From assembly GCF_021869535.1 (NCBI RefSeq), contig NW_026262679.1, forward strand, positions 81,217,143-81,281,142: a stretch of DNA of 64,000 nt, written 5' to 3'. The notes beneath the pieces are model-generated. The model was not told the origin of the DNA and searched no databases. It saw only the letters and a list, made by a program, of their open reading frames with translations. Of this stretch, positions 46,197 to 61,400 are shown piece after piece. Each line of letters begins with the position of its first letter. Position 1 is the first letter of the stretch. Both the position numbers and the translations under genes were made by a program. This stretch comes from Mytilus californianus. Lineage: Eukaryota > Mollusca > Bivalvia > Mytilida > Mytilidae.

Positions 46197-46484
46197 TTAA
46201 TGTTTGAGCCATTTCCCTACAGCTCCCAAAGCAGAACCAAAAGTCTGAAGCATTGAATGTGTTGATCTGGACTGCAACATTAAAGAACCAGCCTCAGCTT
46301 TGAATCCATTGTCATTCAGCTGATAGGCTACTTTTTCCAATAACATATAGTCATGTGATTGTTCCTCCACATTCTGATTGGCTAACAGATAACCAATAAC
46401 AGGTTTGTAGTAAACAGTATATACAATTTGTGGCAGAAGACTTCTCTTTAACAGGAGATCAAACAACTCTTCATCATCTTTTGC
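46197..46484 (-). CDS. NBAS: NBAS terminal exon
   Basis: It encodes AKDDEELFDLLLKRSLLPQ through the stop; the last residues are GKWLKH. Acceptor TTCAAG. The region NDNGFKAEAGSLMLQSRSTH corresponds to the conserved NBAS C terminus. Confidence 0.9.
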   Translation of the reverse strand, partial: AKDDEELFDLLLKRSLLPQIVYTVYYKPVIGYLLANQNVEEQSHDYMLLEKVAYQLNDNGFKAEAGSLMLQSRSTHSMLQTFGSALGAVGKWLKH

Positions 46485-49400
46485 CTTGAATATAACAAAA
46501 AATTAACATAAATACACATATGAATTTAACAATATGATAAAATGCTAATTGTGTATATTTGCTATTGTGAAGACAATAAAGTGACCAAAAAATGGTCTTT
46601 CATTTTTTACAGGTGATTTGTGTAGTAAGCTGTCACATGTACATGTGCCATCAATATGCAAGCAGATTATAATAAATACTGTAAACCAACTAATTTTTGC
46701 AAGAGATTTATTTTCACGAGTAGAAAATAACGTGAATATAAATCGTCACAAATATGTAAATCAAAGCACCAGGGGCGCTATAGGCAGTTAATTAAAAAAA
46801 AAAACAAGGCAAATGTGGCAGAAGCTTAAGTTAAGATTAATATTGTAGAACAATTGGTTTAACTTTTTATCTCAGCTATTTCAAGTTAAAAAAATGTTTG
46901 TACCTTAATGTTTCCGCTATCCAATCCTACCATTTTCCAAAGTTATTTCTTATTTATCTTAAATATGTTTCCTTTAAGATGAGCCTTAAATGAAAATTTT
47001 TATAGGCCCAGACATAACTCAAAAAATAATTAAAATAAATTCAACCTAGACTTATTTCTTGCATCAACTAAATTCTATAATAAACAAAAAATAATTGTAA
47101 CAGGATACTGTTACGAAGTCTCCAAAACAAAGCTCCTATAATTCGTCGCCTAATTGGGCCGATTCCAGTACAAATTGGTTTGGTCAAGTAAAGTGATATG
47201 CATATGTGACGCCTAGGAGATTGACTGTATGTCATTCAAACATTCTTGAGTTGACGAACAGGAATATTATATATATGGTTTAGGGGTGGGGATCTCAACC
47301 TTTTTCAAGTTCTCAAAAGGTGGGGGTTGATCCCCAGGGGACTCTCCCTTTATTTCATTTGATTTGTTTTAATGTCCCATACAAGAATATATATGGTTTC
47401 CGGGTGGGGATCTCGACCGTTTGCAAATTTTCAAAAAGAAGAGGGGTGGGGTGACCCCCATGGACTAATCCCCTATATTTTATTTTATTTGTTTTATTGT
47501 CCCATACATGAATATATATGGTGTAGGGGTGGGGATCTCAGCCGTTTACAAGTTCTCAAACAGGAGGGGATGGCGTGACCCCCAGGGTCTCCCCTATATT
47601 TAATTTGATTTGTTTTATTGTTCCATACAAGAATATGTATGGTTTAGGGGTGGGGATTTCGACCGTTAACAAGTTCTTAAACAGGAAGGGGTGGGGTTGA
47701 CCCCCTGTGGATTCCCCTTATATTTCATTTTATTTGTTTTATTGTACCATACAAGACTATGTATGGTTTAGAGATGGGGATCTCAACCGTTAACAAGTTC
47801 TTAACAGAAGGGGTGGGGTTGACCCCCAGGGATTCCCCCTATATTTCATTTGATTTGTTATATTGTCCCATACATGAATATATATGGTTTAGGGGTGGGG
47901 ATCTCGACCATTTACAAGTTCTCAAACAGAAGGGGTAGGAGTGACACTTGGGACTCCCCCAAATCATTTTCATTTGATTTGTTTTATTGTCCCATACAAG
48001 TATATATATGGTTTAGAGTGGGGATCGCGGCTGTTTACAAGATAAAATTTCTTAAAACATCCCATCAACGTCGATTGTCGGATCTTTTTCGTTCATAAAA
48101 ACAACATTCATAAAAAAACAACAACACCTGCAAAGGTCAGTGATAAAAGGGATAATATACATGTAGTAAAAGAAAGGAATTTAAATGTGCATACATTTAA
48201 TTGAAATGAATAAAATAGTCACAATCTTCTTAAACGAAAAGAACATCATTATTAACAAAACTTACTTCAAAACATCGGGATACTTGCCTTACGTTTTGCG
48301 TAAGTTAAAATTACTGCCAAGGTAGACTACTACATATAACTTTATTTCCTCTATCATAGAGATTATATCACTTGGTAGATGGTCATCTAATTGTTACACA
48401 AGATACATTCATACTTCGCCTAATGTTCTTAAAAATGCTCAAAAACAATTAGCAGAGACAGACAGAAGTTAGGTTAAATTGTACTGGCAACAAAGGTTCC
48501 CCATTCCACTTGGGGGCTACAGCTGCTTCACACCTGTATTTGGCCAATTCGATACAAATTCTACACATTAGCCTTTGTATCTTATCCCCCAAGTTTTAAT
48601 TTTTATATTTATATGAAAAGGGGGATAACTCAATTTTAATTTCTAAAGTGTCAAACAGCTGTTAGTCCCCAGTTTTTCCAAGTTGTAATTTGTTTATGTA
48701 AATATGTATATATGTTGTTAGATTAGAATGCTTAGTTCGTAATAAAATGTTTCTTTTATCCTATTGTTGTTAACATATATAGATTCAAAGTATGATAGAG
48801 GTGCTGGTATAAATCCGTGAGACAGCAAAAATGAATAGAATCTTGTATACATGTTCTTAGAAGCAGCATCAGTTCAAACTTGGCAATAGTTTATTTAATA
48901 CTACAGTATAGGACTTATAAGTTGGTATAGTTTGTATCCAGTTCTATTATTGTGGTATATGAGACATTTACTAGTTTGTTCGTACATGTAGATATCCGTA
49001 TATTGTCGTCATTTTACATTAGGAAATAACTGGTCTATAAATAGAGATTTGGTGTACATGAACAATATTCCTGCGCTTTTGGCCATTTGGGAAATGTAAA
49101 CGACTTGTAATTGTAAATATTTCATACAATTTTTCTTCGACATCTTAGCCAAAAGCACATGGGATGATAAACTAAGTACGGATTTCTATTGAGCACTACT
49201 TCCTATGTGCAACTTCAAAAGTTTTGGGTAGTTCGACGATCAATTAAGGTTTTTCTGGTCATATTTTTTGTATTCCAGAATTGAAAGTATGAAAAAGTGC
49301 CCAATTAGTTATTAATAACATATTAGCCAGTTAGATAATAACAATAGCACTTTTTACACCATTTAGTGGGAAGAACACACATCTAGGGTGGTAGCATAAG

Positions 49401-52400
49401 GCAGCTTAACTGCCTAAAAATGTGAATCTTTCCTTATTCAACTACATCAAATAAATTTGAAAATTGCAAAATTAAATTGCCACGAAGTCAGCCAGAAAGG
49501 GCTAAACGCGAAATAAAGTATCAGCAAAAATAAGTTGGTTTACAGTATCTGTCCACAATTCTGCATGCCCATTTTTTTTAGCATCTTTTTGATAAAGTTG
49601 AATGCAAGCCAGGTAATTTTTAGAGGTTTCTTTAACTAAAAAGCTGTTCATCTACAGCTGGAAATTTACCATATTTCTTTGAAACTATTTGAAATTAAAA
49701 AACAGCAGAAGATTTAAAATCCCCATAGTGAATATAGAAGTCCCTAAAAAAACTAGTGGACTGTACATGTTAGGTAATTGTTTCCTTTTTATTTTCATAA
49801 TTGTTATAGCCTTTCTCCTATTTAAAGGACAAAAAAAAACCATAACAGGACATTAATACAACCTAAACAAAAAAAGTGTAATAGTCTTACATATAAGAAA
49901 CTAAGCCAATATTGTGTATGGAAGATGAAATATATAATTCATTATCCTCTCTCTCAAATATAATTGACAATGGCCAAGTGCTGACCAAAAATATATAAAC
50001 TATACCTCATCAAGAGCTGCCAGTTCTGTGACAACAGCAGACAACATATCTTTATGTGTGGACAGTAATACAAACTTCACTCCTTCTATTGTGTACTTCT
50101 TTTCTATCATCTTGTTATACACATGTCTTACACACTGAAAAGGAATAAAATATGTTTCAATTTTTCACATAAATCTAAAAGTCACTTGATAATATCTTTT
50201 GGAAAATCATATAAATTTTACTATTCTTAACAAGTCTCAGTGATGTTTTCATAAATCTTTTTTCAATTTCTTTTTGGTTTTTTGGTTAGTCAAAACTATT
50301 ACTACAATCATCTTGTATAAAATAAAGAGGGGCGTAAATGGGGGGGGGGGGGGGGGGGGGTATCTGAATGGAAGAAGGCGAAATAAAATTGCCATTTCAC
50401 GATGAACAAACAATTAAAAATTTCTTGCACATTGATCTTTTTACCTATTTTACAAAACACGGTGAATAAAGAACCTTTTTCACGGCTGCACGTGAAATAA
50501 AAATGGCAAAACGTTGCACAAAAAATAACCCTTCACCACCCTCATTAAATACAACAGCATTTAACCCATGTGCAAATCTCATAAATCCATTAAAAAGTTA
50601 CAAATCAAGGTAAAAAATAACCAAAACTGAGAGAATCACATGAACTCCAAAAGGAGCAAGGCCTGGTGAGTCAACAGGGTAAGAGACTCCTACTAAGCAT
50701 GCACCACCCACCATATAGGGTATAAAACTTTGTTAAGAAGAAATCTATTAAGCAACATCAGCTAACATGTTCAGTTTCTCTGGCCTCACAGTAATAAAAA
50801 TTTAGAGCACGATTATCGTACTCAAGACTCAGAATGTAACCATCCAAAATACTGGATTTGGTGTTTCGAACACAAATTTTGCACTCCGATGACTGAGTAA
50901 AGTTTTATGACCTAGGGTCCAGATAAAGGGAAGTGAGACTGTTCATTAAATTAAATAGATGTGGTATGATTGTCAAAGTGACAACTATCCACCAGGGACC
51001 AAATGACAAGGACAACTAAAGGGCACTGTACAACCTTCAACAATAAGCATTTTTCATACTGTACAGTTAGCTAGAAAAGTACCTGACATGACAAAATACC
51101 TAGATATTTCAAATTTGATCAATTCAAAACAGATTTCTAGACACCAATTCTGTATAGAAATATTATTTACAGCAGGATAGTCTTTTAAAATCATTTTCTA
51201 AGTCTCATAAAATAAAACACATACCTTTATACTCAAACTGACACTATCACAAATATTTCTGTACTTTGTAACCACCAAAGCTACAGTCTTATAATCTGAG
51301 GTGTTTATCATGGCACAAAATATGTTTACCCAAACATTTTGTTCATGGTCACTGAAAAAAAAAAGTAAACGTCAGTATTCAGTTAACTTTACAGCATCAT
51401 AATATACTCTGGATTCATGAATATTCATACATTTTTTTTTTTCGCGAAACCAATTCCATCGCAATTTTTGTAATGACAAAAACATTGCAAAATTTTCTGA
51501 ATTGACAGTAAAAAAATGGTTGTATGTTTTGCTCAGTCTGAGAAGGTGTAAGTACAAGCAGACCTAGATGCTGTCGATAGTTATATAGTCCCAATAAAAT
51601 TTCTTGAAGGAGATTAAAATAACAAGCCATCAATATATACATGTATAGCTGAACCCTTTATGCACTATGAAAAACACAGAAACTTTTTCTGTGGTACTGA
51701 ATAAAATAAGGATCAATAAATTGTAGTAAAAGGAATTTCATTCACAATTTAAGGCAGATTCCACAAGAGATAGATGTACAAAACTTTAATGTTTTTTGGA
51801 GCACATTGCTTAGTCAATCTGAAGCCATGTATGGTTTGACCATATTAGGTAATGGTTACCTGTACTGGGAACAGCAGATGTGAGAAATTATTTTTGAGAG
51901 AAGAAACAGGTCAAATATGAAAAGAAACAATTAAGTTGATTTCTAATTAACATTGTTCATGTAAGTTTATTTTTAAGGTCCATGGAAAGTTAATTTTTGA
52001 AATCATCACAAATTATTTTGCTTTTTACTTGTTAACTCAAATTAAGGCGAACCTTTAAAACTTAGTAGACAACTGTCAAGATATTTGTAGAAGGTCCTGT
52101 AACAACAACACTTTAAGGAATGCTCCAGTAATTTATTGAGATAGACATGTTTCAGTGGCTAGGCCACCGTCATCAGGATAGAAAACAATACATAAAATCA
52201 TGCTGAGGTACAAAATCGAGGTTGAGAAAATTAAAACGTCACAATGTCCACTAGTAGGTTCATTGCATGATAGTTTGCTGCTGAAATCCTGAAATGTAAA
52301 CATCAGAAACTAATGATCCTCCATGCCTAATATCTGATAAAATATCGTTTTCAACATCTAAATTCGGTATACTGAATTCAGAAATAACATCCATAGGGTG

Positions 52401-55400
52401 GATTGTTTCAAATTCTATAGGATACGAACCCTGAGAATCAATTTTTCGAGTTGGAATCCCAAAAATATTCAAAACTGAAACCTACATTGTCTGCCACTTT
52501 GATTGCGTCATGTTTGCATAAAAAATTTCCAAAATGGATTTCCCTCTATTCAAACCATCAGATCTAACCATCAGATACTTGTATTACTCTGATGTGTCAT
52601 GAAATTATCTTTAGAATAAAGGGAATACTCTAAATATTTCTATTTTAAAGAAATGACGCTGGTTGTTAACAGTAGGTTGTCACAACTAGGGTTTTACAAA
52701 AACAATACTACTTATTTCAGTACCAGAAGCATGTCAATTTAAAAGGGTTATACCCATTTCCTGCAAATTAAGGGTTAAAGGTTGATTGCAGAATATGTAG
52801 CATTTATTTCTATGGTTGCATTATATTGCATCTATTTAATTTCACTTACCTGCTATTTGCAGCTTTAAGTGGAGGCCATAGTTGTAGTAAGTCACAAATA
52901 GAATTAAAATGATTGTAATTAGAACTCTGGGACAATAACTGTAAAAACAGCTGGTGTCTTGCCTTGTCTGTATTTATATCACCTTCTTTTAGCTGCAATA
53001 TCAAAATAAAATAGTCTACAAATTGTGTTGTTTTTTAAATATTTTACAATATCATCAAATGCATAACCAAAAATGTAACATGCAATCGGTCTTATTTAAA
53101 AAGGGTAAAATACCGCAAATTGAAACCTCCTTACAAAAAACTGTGTGGGTAAGTATGATATCAAACTCACGGGTAAAGGGAATTTTAAAAATACTAAGTC
53201 AATATTGATTCTAACAAAAACCTATAAATATATTACCTATATTACAACCAATTTGAATTGAATGCATTTTCAAAGGGAGACAGAAAACAGCAGATAGAAA
53301 AGCTATTTTTAAAATATAAATCTAAAAACCTCAATACATTGTGATGCAGTTGTAACAACCAATCTTTCAGAAGGATTGATAAATAGGAATTATGATTTGT
53401 ATCTATGACAAGAGTCTTCTTTAAAGCAAATTAATGCTATAGGACAATGTGGTGATTGTCAATCTACATGCAAAGACCCTGATGTGATGCAGATATGATA
53501 AACAAGTATATGTACTTTTAATGTCTCCTTATAAAATACCTGTATGTCAGACCATGTTGCCTTGACAACAGCCTCAGTTCTGTATAATGTCAACAAAACT
53601 AAATCTTCCTCACTTAACTGGAAACTCTAGAAATAAATAAACGCATTCACAGAATGTTTGGCACGATTACATTATGTGAAAATGTACAGTAACTTATGGT
53701 AAATATCCTAATGAAAAGTTAATATAAAACTTGTTTCTATAAAAAAAGGTTTCCAAAAATTTTTTTCTAAAACCACTAGTGTTGAATACGTAATATTCAT
53801 TTATGCTTATATATAATTACATTACATGTATGTTTCATTATAATACATTATTTTGATTGGCTAATAGCAATCTCATGTCATTCTGAAATTAACCTTCATT
53901 TCAAAATGAAATGTAACATTCATGATGACACATGCTTCCACAATAAAGTGCACAGATAAATAAAAGAAAAACTTGATAGAAATCGTGTTTTAATGATCCT
54001 AGTAGAAAAATGTAATTATAAGTATTGAATGCTTCTTTGGGTGTAAAAGCGTTGACTGTGCGGACATTTTTAGAATGAAGCGCTGAAGCGCTTCATATAA
54101 AATGTACTTCTGTCAATGCTTTTACACCCCAATGAATTTACAAAAAGAAGCATTCAATTCTTACATATATGCATGTATTGGAGAAGATGTTACTAAGTTG
54201 CAAAACTTGTGTCTGATCCATTTGTCCTTTTGAAAATCAAAACTTTTGGTTTTTCAGATATTTTGTCCTCAAGCATCACTGAAGAGACATTCATTGTCGA
54301 AATTTGCATCTGCTGCAGCAAAATCAGTAACATTAATGTTATTGAACTAAACTGGTTTAGAAATATAAGTAATACATCCAGGTATGATAAGTGTCTACTT
54401 TTTGAAGGTAAGATCCCAGCTAATATAAAAGTATATAAAAGAATAGTATTGTACATTTACATATTTTATTGTCCCAAGTTTGAACAAAATATTAGCTAGA
54501 GGATACTAGGCAAACAACAATCAATTGAACTCTTAATTATTCACTGTACATTTAACCTGTTCATTGAAGGCAACAATAAATTCACAAACAAATCTTGATA
54601 CATTTTGTATTTTCATTTCAAATAATGGTTTGATGCCTGACTCCAATTTAACAAAAAAAAAAGATTAAATAACACATTTAAACTGTAAAAACTAAAAAAT
54701 TTACCTTTTCCACCATATGCAAGACATCTAGTCTTGGTTGAACTGCTACCCTGTCATCTGAACAGAATGGTCTCAATAAAACCATAACATCTTCTGAAGA
54801 GACAAGATTCCCCCTGAAATATAAAGAGTCGAGGTATGTAATACATGTAACAAAATATTTCTTGGTAAAAATCCTTACTTAAACCATTCCATATGTGAAT
54901 TTCAGCCTAAAAAAGATGGTAATAGCTGTATCAATATATATCATAGTATTCCACTTGTTCCAAGTGGGTATCTTGATTTGGTTATAAAAAGATGGTCTCT
55001 ATATGGCTGTTTGTTGAAAATTTTAAGCCACTGGAAGGGAAATGGATGATTGGTGTAACTTTCGACTCAAAGATGAATCCAGGATTGATTTTGAAATCAT
55101 TTTTGCCCAGTATTTCATAGGACTGTTGCATAATGAATATTTATGCTATACAAGTACTTCTTACTAGAGATTCATTTATTTCCATGGATCAACATTTTTG
55201 TGGATTGAGAAAAACTATATTTTCAAAGATACTTGATTTCTTTTGTTTGTTTAATTCTTTATATAACCAATATTCATATTTTGATGAATACCTGAATAAA
55301 GGGTTCACCTATAACTTCAAAATCCATGAAAATTTATACCCCAAGAATAATAATGAATACACAGTATCCACAATATCATTGTAAGTTTAAGTTCTTATTA

Positions 55401-58400
55401 CATGTTTTTTCCTTAAATTAAAAAATCAATTCTCGATCATGTGAATTCAACTTTAAACAAGCATATTTCAAGATAATCTCTCTAATCTGAAAAAAATGTG
55501 TACTTCTCTTTTAAGACACTGATTCAGTAGTCCAAACCTTACCCTTGCTTTTGATGTTCTTCAACGTTAAGTACAACTTTCTCAAGTCTGACAAGAATCT
55601 TTTCTTTGTCCAATTCATTTGGATCTCTGTAATCGAAAATCATAGTTTTGTGTTTAAATAACCTTCACATTACAATTTAAGCAACTGTAGATGTTTTTAA
55701 ATGTTAGTGTTATTTGGTTGCTGTCTCATTGACATACACCACAGTTGACATACTGTTTGTGGTGTCCATGGTAAAATTGAGAATGGAAATGGGAAATATG
55801 TCAAAGAGACAACAACCTGACCAAAGAGCAGACAACAGCCGAAAGCCACCAATGGGTCTTCAACATAGCGAGAAAATCCCGCACCCGGAGGTGGTCCTCA
55901 GCTGGCCCCTAAATAAAATTGTGTACTAGTTCAGTGAAAATGGACGTCACACTAAACTCCAAAACATATAAATGAACTAAAATTAAAAACATGCAAGACT
56001 AACAAAGGCCAGAGGCTCGTGACTTGGGACAGGCGCAAAAATGCGGCGGGTTAAACATGATTTGTGAGTTCTCAACCCTCCCCTATACCTCTAGCCAATG
56101 TAGAATAAAGATACACATAGTAATATGCACAGTAAAACTCGGTTCAAAAGAAGTCTGAGTCCGATGTCAGAATAGGTAACAAAAGAAACTAAGCAAAATG
56201 ACAATGATACATAAATGAACAAAGGACTACTAGCAGTTTCTAACACAGTTCTTGTCTAAATAACTGAACCATCCTCTCATGTTGCACCTGGTGTCCATCG
56301 TGATACTATAATGTATACTTATGTAAATAACTGCATTAGGGTACAAATAGTCAGCTGTTGTTTTGTATATCTGTGGTGTCCATGGTAACACTGTTCTTAC
56401 ATAAGTAAATGTATGTGACAAACAGCTTCCTTTAATGTTGTGTGTGTCATCAATGGTGATGATATATTTACCTTAGTAACTGTATCATGTGATTAACAGC
56501 TTCCTTTAGTGCTGTATGTGGTGTCCATGGTGACACTGTAAACACTTCCATAATGTCTTCTATGAGCTCCACGGTATAGCCATTCTCTATCATATCACAG
56601 TACAACTTCTGCAACTAAACATTGAATTATATTTGACACAACTAAATATTGTTTGTAAAATCACTGGAATACTTTGTCATTTAGGAGATAACTGTATTGT
56701 TTTTTAAGCTTGGACTTTGTAAAATGTAGTTTTTATTGTCACAAATTGTGTTTATCTCTCGTCGCATAGTTGAGCTAGGTAAAGGGTATTTGCGACAGTA
56801 AAACCAAGTTAATGTAAGCCAAGCTTAAAATACAATATTTTTATCTCCATTCCAACTTAATCAAAATATTCCACTTGAATTATTATTTTGGCTTAAAATT
56901 TTTGTCAAATATAATAAAATTCTGCAAAACTTTGTTCTCATCTTGGCGACAAACTTATTCACCAGATGTTTTTCAACTATGTGTATGTTCAGATTGATAT
57001 AAATTTTGGCAAAAAAAAGGTTGGGTGAAAAATGTGACTATCTTGTTTATTTTTTGAAGAAATCACATATCAAAATATTCCAGAATTTAAAATGGCAGCT
57101 ACCTTAGTTACAGACCAGTAAATTAATCCCCTCAAGATATCCACAAATATTTATTGACAACAAATCCAAATCATCTTTACAAACGAATTGCATTAGAATA
57201 AACTATTTCATAATGAATTAAGGGTCCAGCTAAGTTTTTGAAGAAAATGTATACCTGTAAATTATCTCCCTTTGACAAATCAAACTTTGCAGCATAATCC
57301 ACCAACATATCATCACCAGACATTGACAATGATTTGAAACTTTCATGATTTAATCTTTCTATGTGACTCAGATATTGCTGTAGAGTGTTGGCAGCATCCT
57401 CCCAACTTATCCTGCACCTAAATAGAAAATAGTACCTTATTGCAGCACCTTAGTAACATTCCATATATAGATTCTACCACCGCATTGAGTGTGGGTGGAA
57501 ATTTCTCCTCTAGAGACACTTAAATTTTGTCTATTTTATGGTGTCACATTAATACAGTGTGGAATCTGTGTGTCTTATGATTTTCAAGGCAATTTTTTGG
57601 CAAATTATTTTCTTTTTCATGGATCTGCAAAAATGATTGTGTTTAATCTGTTTGGCGTCATCAGACATTCAGTTGTACCCAGCTGTTGGAAAAAAAATCA
57701 GTAGGAAAAATGTCACACATTATCTCTAACAATAACCTCCTCCAACTTAACAATAGTCAAAATATATACTGTAAATTCAGAAATTACTGCATGCATTTAT
57801 TATTGCGATTTTTGAAAAATGGACAAAAATTGAGATTAATTATTTTGATTTCAGGAAAATCTGCATACAGATATAGGTATCAGTTCTTATTATTGCGATA
57901 TTCACCGAGTCGCATTATTCACATTAATAAAAACCTCGCAATAATCTCTGAATTTGCAGTATCTATACATCATTTATTTGTTTCCATCAAACCTACCCAG
58001 AATCATCTTGCTTTTTCTTTTTTCCACCATGTTGTCTTGTAAATTTTAATGCTCTTTTTACTATTTCTAGTCTACATTCAACTTCCAGCTGAAAATATCA
58101 ATGTTTCAAGTATTAAATGTGGATAAAGAAACCAACATGTCTCCTGATCATAATATACTAGTTAACAAAAGTAACGATTCACAAGTTTGAAGTCCAATTT
58201 TTCATAAAATATAATAAAAAGGAAAAACTGTTAAAATATCCAATGAAAAACATTCATTTGCAAAGCAAATACATATGATTAAAAGAATCTGACCAAATTG
58301 GAGAGTGAGAAAATACCCTGTTATTGCACATAGGGGAGGTCATATTTATTTTGGGGAAAATGATGACAAAAGTCGGCACTTCGAAGATGAGAATTAAGTA

Positions 58401-61400
58401 TTCAAATATCTGCAAAGGCATTCAAAATTTTAAGCAGACCATGTTTAAGTTTAAAGTTTTAAGTTCTAATATCGATTTTTTGAATTTTTGGTTGAAAATA
58501 CGATTTTTGAAATAACAAAAATTGCAAACAAAAAAAATTGGCATATTTGCCTTAAATTAATGGTTTTGATAAGAAAATAACACTCTGTAAATATTAGACC
58601 AATTGGGCAATTATTTACCTTGGTACAGTGTATCCAATTTCATTATATAAGGAAAATACATTACCATGTATCGTTTCTTTGGATGACTAGTATAGAAACA
58701 AGATATTGGTTGATGTGCATGAGAAAAAAATATCATGAAAAACTAGAAAGAGCCAATATATTAAAGGAAAAGAGCCTTCACTTAAAACTTGACTGTTCTG
58801 GAGTTCAAAAATTAGCTTAAGAGTTCATACTTTATAGCAAAATCAAGACTCAATATTTACAAAGAAAAAAACGATACTAATGTCAATTTAAAATTTTCTG
58901 ACAAAATACATTATTTCCTCATGGATGCTTAAACCAGAGAATTGTTTATATTTGTATTTTTTTTTTTGTCTTGTAGGGTTCATTGACAGATATCATCACA
59001 TCTCATTTTATATATATTTTAAGAATTTCAGACAAAAGACTCTGTTATGACATAAAAATATAATATTTTCATCAATGCAGTCAGACATTCTAAACGCTTT
59101 CATCTAAAGCATAACACATGCCTGAAAAATGCTGAAAAACAAAGTATTGTGAGCAACAATTCCTTGTAATTCAGATGATTTCCATTTAAAACTATGACCT
59201 ACCTTTACCCTTGACTGTTCTGAGAAAACAACTTCATCAATAAAGTTGATGACATCAATTGGTAGTAACTTCTGTAATGATTCCCCACAACCTTCATATC
59301 TGTGTACCCAGGCAGCCTGAAATATACAGAATCCTAGAACTTAGGATATAGCAATGTTACATACTATTTACAATAATACACTGTGTACCCAGGCAGTCTG
59401 AAATAAACAGAATCATAGAACTTATGATGATTGATTAATTGATTGTGTTTAATGCCACTTTCAGCACTCTTGGCTATTGTGGCAGGGATTTTTTTTATTG
59501 ATGGAGGAAGCAGATGTTCCCTGAGAGAACCATGACCTTCCTCAGGAAAACTGTCAATCCAATTCAATTAAGATTGGAGTCTAACGCACCTGTCACCTGC
59601 AGGGTTCTAACTCACAACCCTCAGTGTTGATAGGCTAGTGATACAGTAGATGAACTACTTAAACCACTTGGCCACCGAAGCCTCTCCTAGAAATTAAGAT
59701 ACAGCAATCTTATAACAATACACCATAATGAGGTCAAATATAACAGTATGTCTATTCAATGGACATTAGATGTGCAATATTTGATGCTACTAATGCAGAT
59801 TTTTTCTTCAATTCCGCTGTCCACATCTTTAACTTAGAAATGTGTAATAGCTTGTTTCGAAGCCGTGACATTTTCACGGATTTAGTTAAATTTTCAGGGT
59901 ATGAAGTGAGATTAAATTTTTCACAAATTGGGAAGCCCTGAAAGTTGATGCCCTTCAGCAAGTGAAAAGTCCCTATTTTCACACAGTTTAATTCTCTGGA
60001 AATTCAGTTCTTTACAAAGATTTAATAACTCCAAGTTATTTTACATTTGTGTACCACTTTTTATTTTTACAAACACTAATTATATGACACTTTAAAATAA
60101 AATTATATATCCAAAAATATTGTCTATGGGGTTTTTTAAATTGGGAAATAGTGTTAACTTTGACCTATAATGGTTTACTTTTATAAATTTTGATTTGGAT
60201 GGAGAGTTGTCTCATTGGCACTCATATCACATCTTCTTATATCTATTTAACATTATTATCAGTACTTACTGTTGAATCTGGTATTTTCTTTGTATCTGTA
60301 TTCCAGAATTGTTTGACAGCCCAAGCACAATGTACCACACTGGGATGTAAAAATCCACCAGTCTGAAAATTAAGACATTCCTTTTAGTAATCATTAGATA
60401 AAACCTATAAGTAGGAAATGAACTCTTTTAACATGTTATCTAAATCTGAAAGACTTATCATTGCTTAAAAAATCTTTTTTCTCCTTTTTATCTTAACCTG
60501 TACCATACTCCCAAGAATAGGTCCGGTAAGGGCCGATTTTGGCCTCAAATTTCAAGTTCAGCTTACGAAAGATTTTAGACACTTTTTAAACACTGAAGTG
60601 TCTATTTCAATTGACTCGATTAGTTTATGTGAAAGATTCTAACTGATTTAGTCATTAAAAAACGCGCCGATTCAAGCTTAAATATGAAAAATCTATCAAA
60701 TATGCCAAAAAACGTCACTTTTCAGATGGTTTTTGTCAAAAATGAAAGTGGCCGCATCCGTGTTCATCCTCAACCTTTATATATATTATGTATTATCATC
60801 AAATGCAACTTACATTTCAATATTATGAATGAACACGAATGCGGCCACTTTCATTTAAGACGAAAACCGTCTAAAATTTAACTAAAATGCTAAAATTTTG
60901 AAGATTTCAGTAATTTAGCATGACTTAATGATGTTAGTACCCGATATATGTGCATTGTATTGTAAAAAACAGCCCATATATATGTAGCAGAAGCATTCTT
61001 CTTTACAATAAATAGCTTAAAGATTACATTTTAACAATTTTGTAAAACTGCTATATTTTGGGGCCAAAAAGGGGTCTTACTGAACCTACTCCTTTACCAT
61101 TGACAGTGAGGTTAAGGGGAAAATTTACCATTGATAGTGAGGTTAAGGGGAAAATTTACCATTGACAGTGAGGTTAAGGGGAAAATTTACCATTGACAGT
61201 GAGGTTAAGGGGAAAATTTACCATTGATAGTGAGGTTAAGGGGAAAATTTACCATTGACAGTGAGGTTAAGGGGAAAATTTACCATTGACAGTGAGGTTA
61301 AGGGGAAAATTTACCATTGACAGTGAGGTTAAGGGGAATAGGTAATTCCCAATTCAGTTTTGAAAAAAAATTATAAAGGATGAATCTGAATGGCTTGTTT

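Noticed and set aside
59752-59982. Opposing 76- and 60-codon ORFs in an NBAS intron
   Set aside because: No domain, no splice context, and short overlapping frames on both strands.
61093-61340. CRISPR-like regular repeats
   Set aside because: The 31-bp units are contiguous with no unique spacers, in an animal intron.
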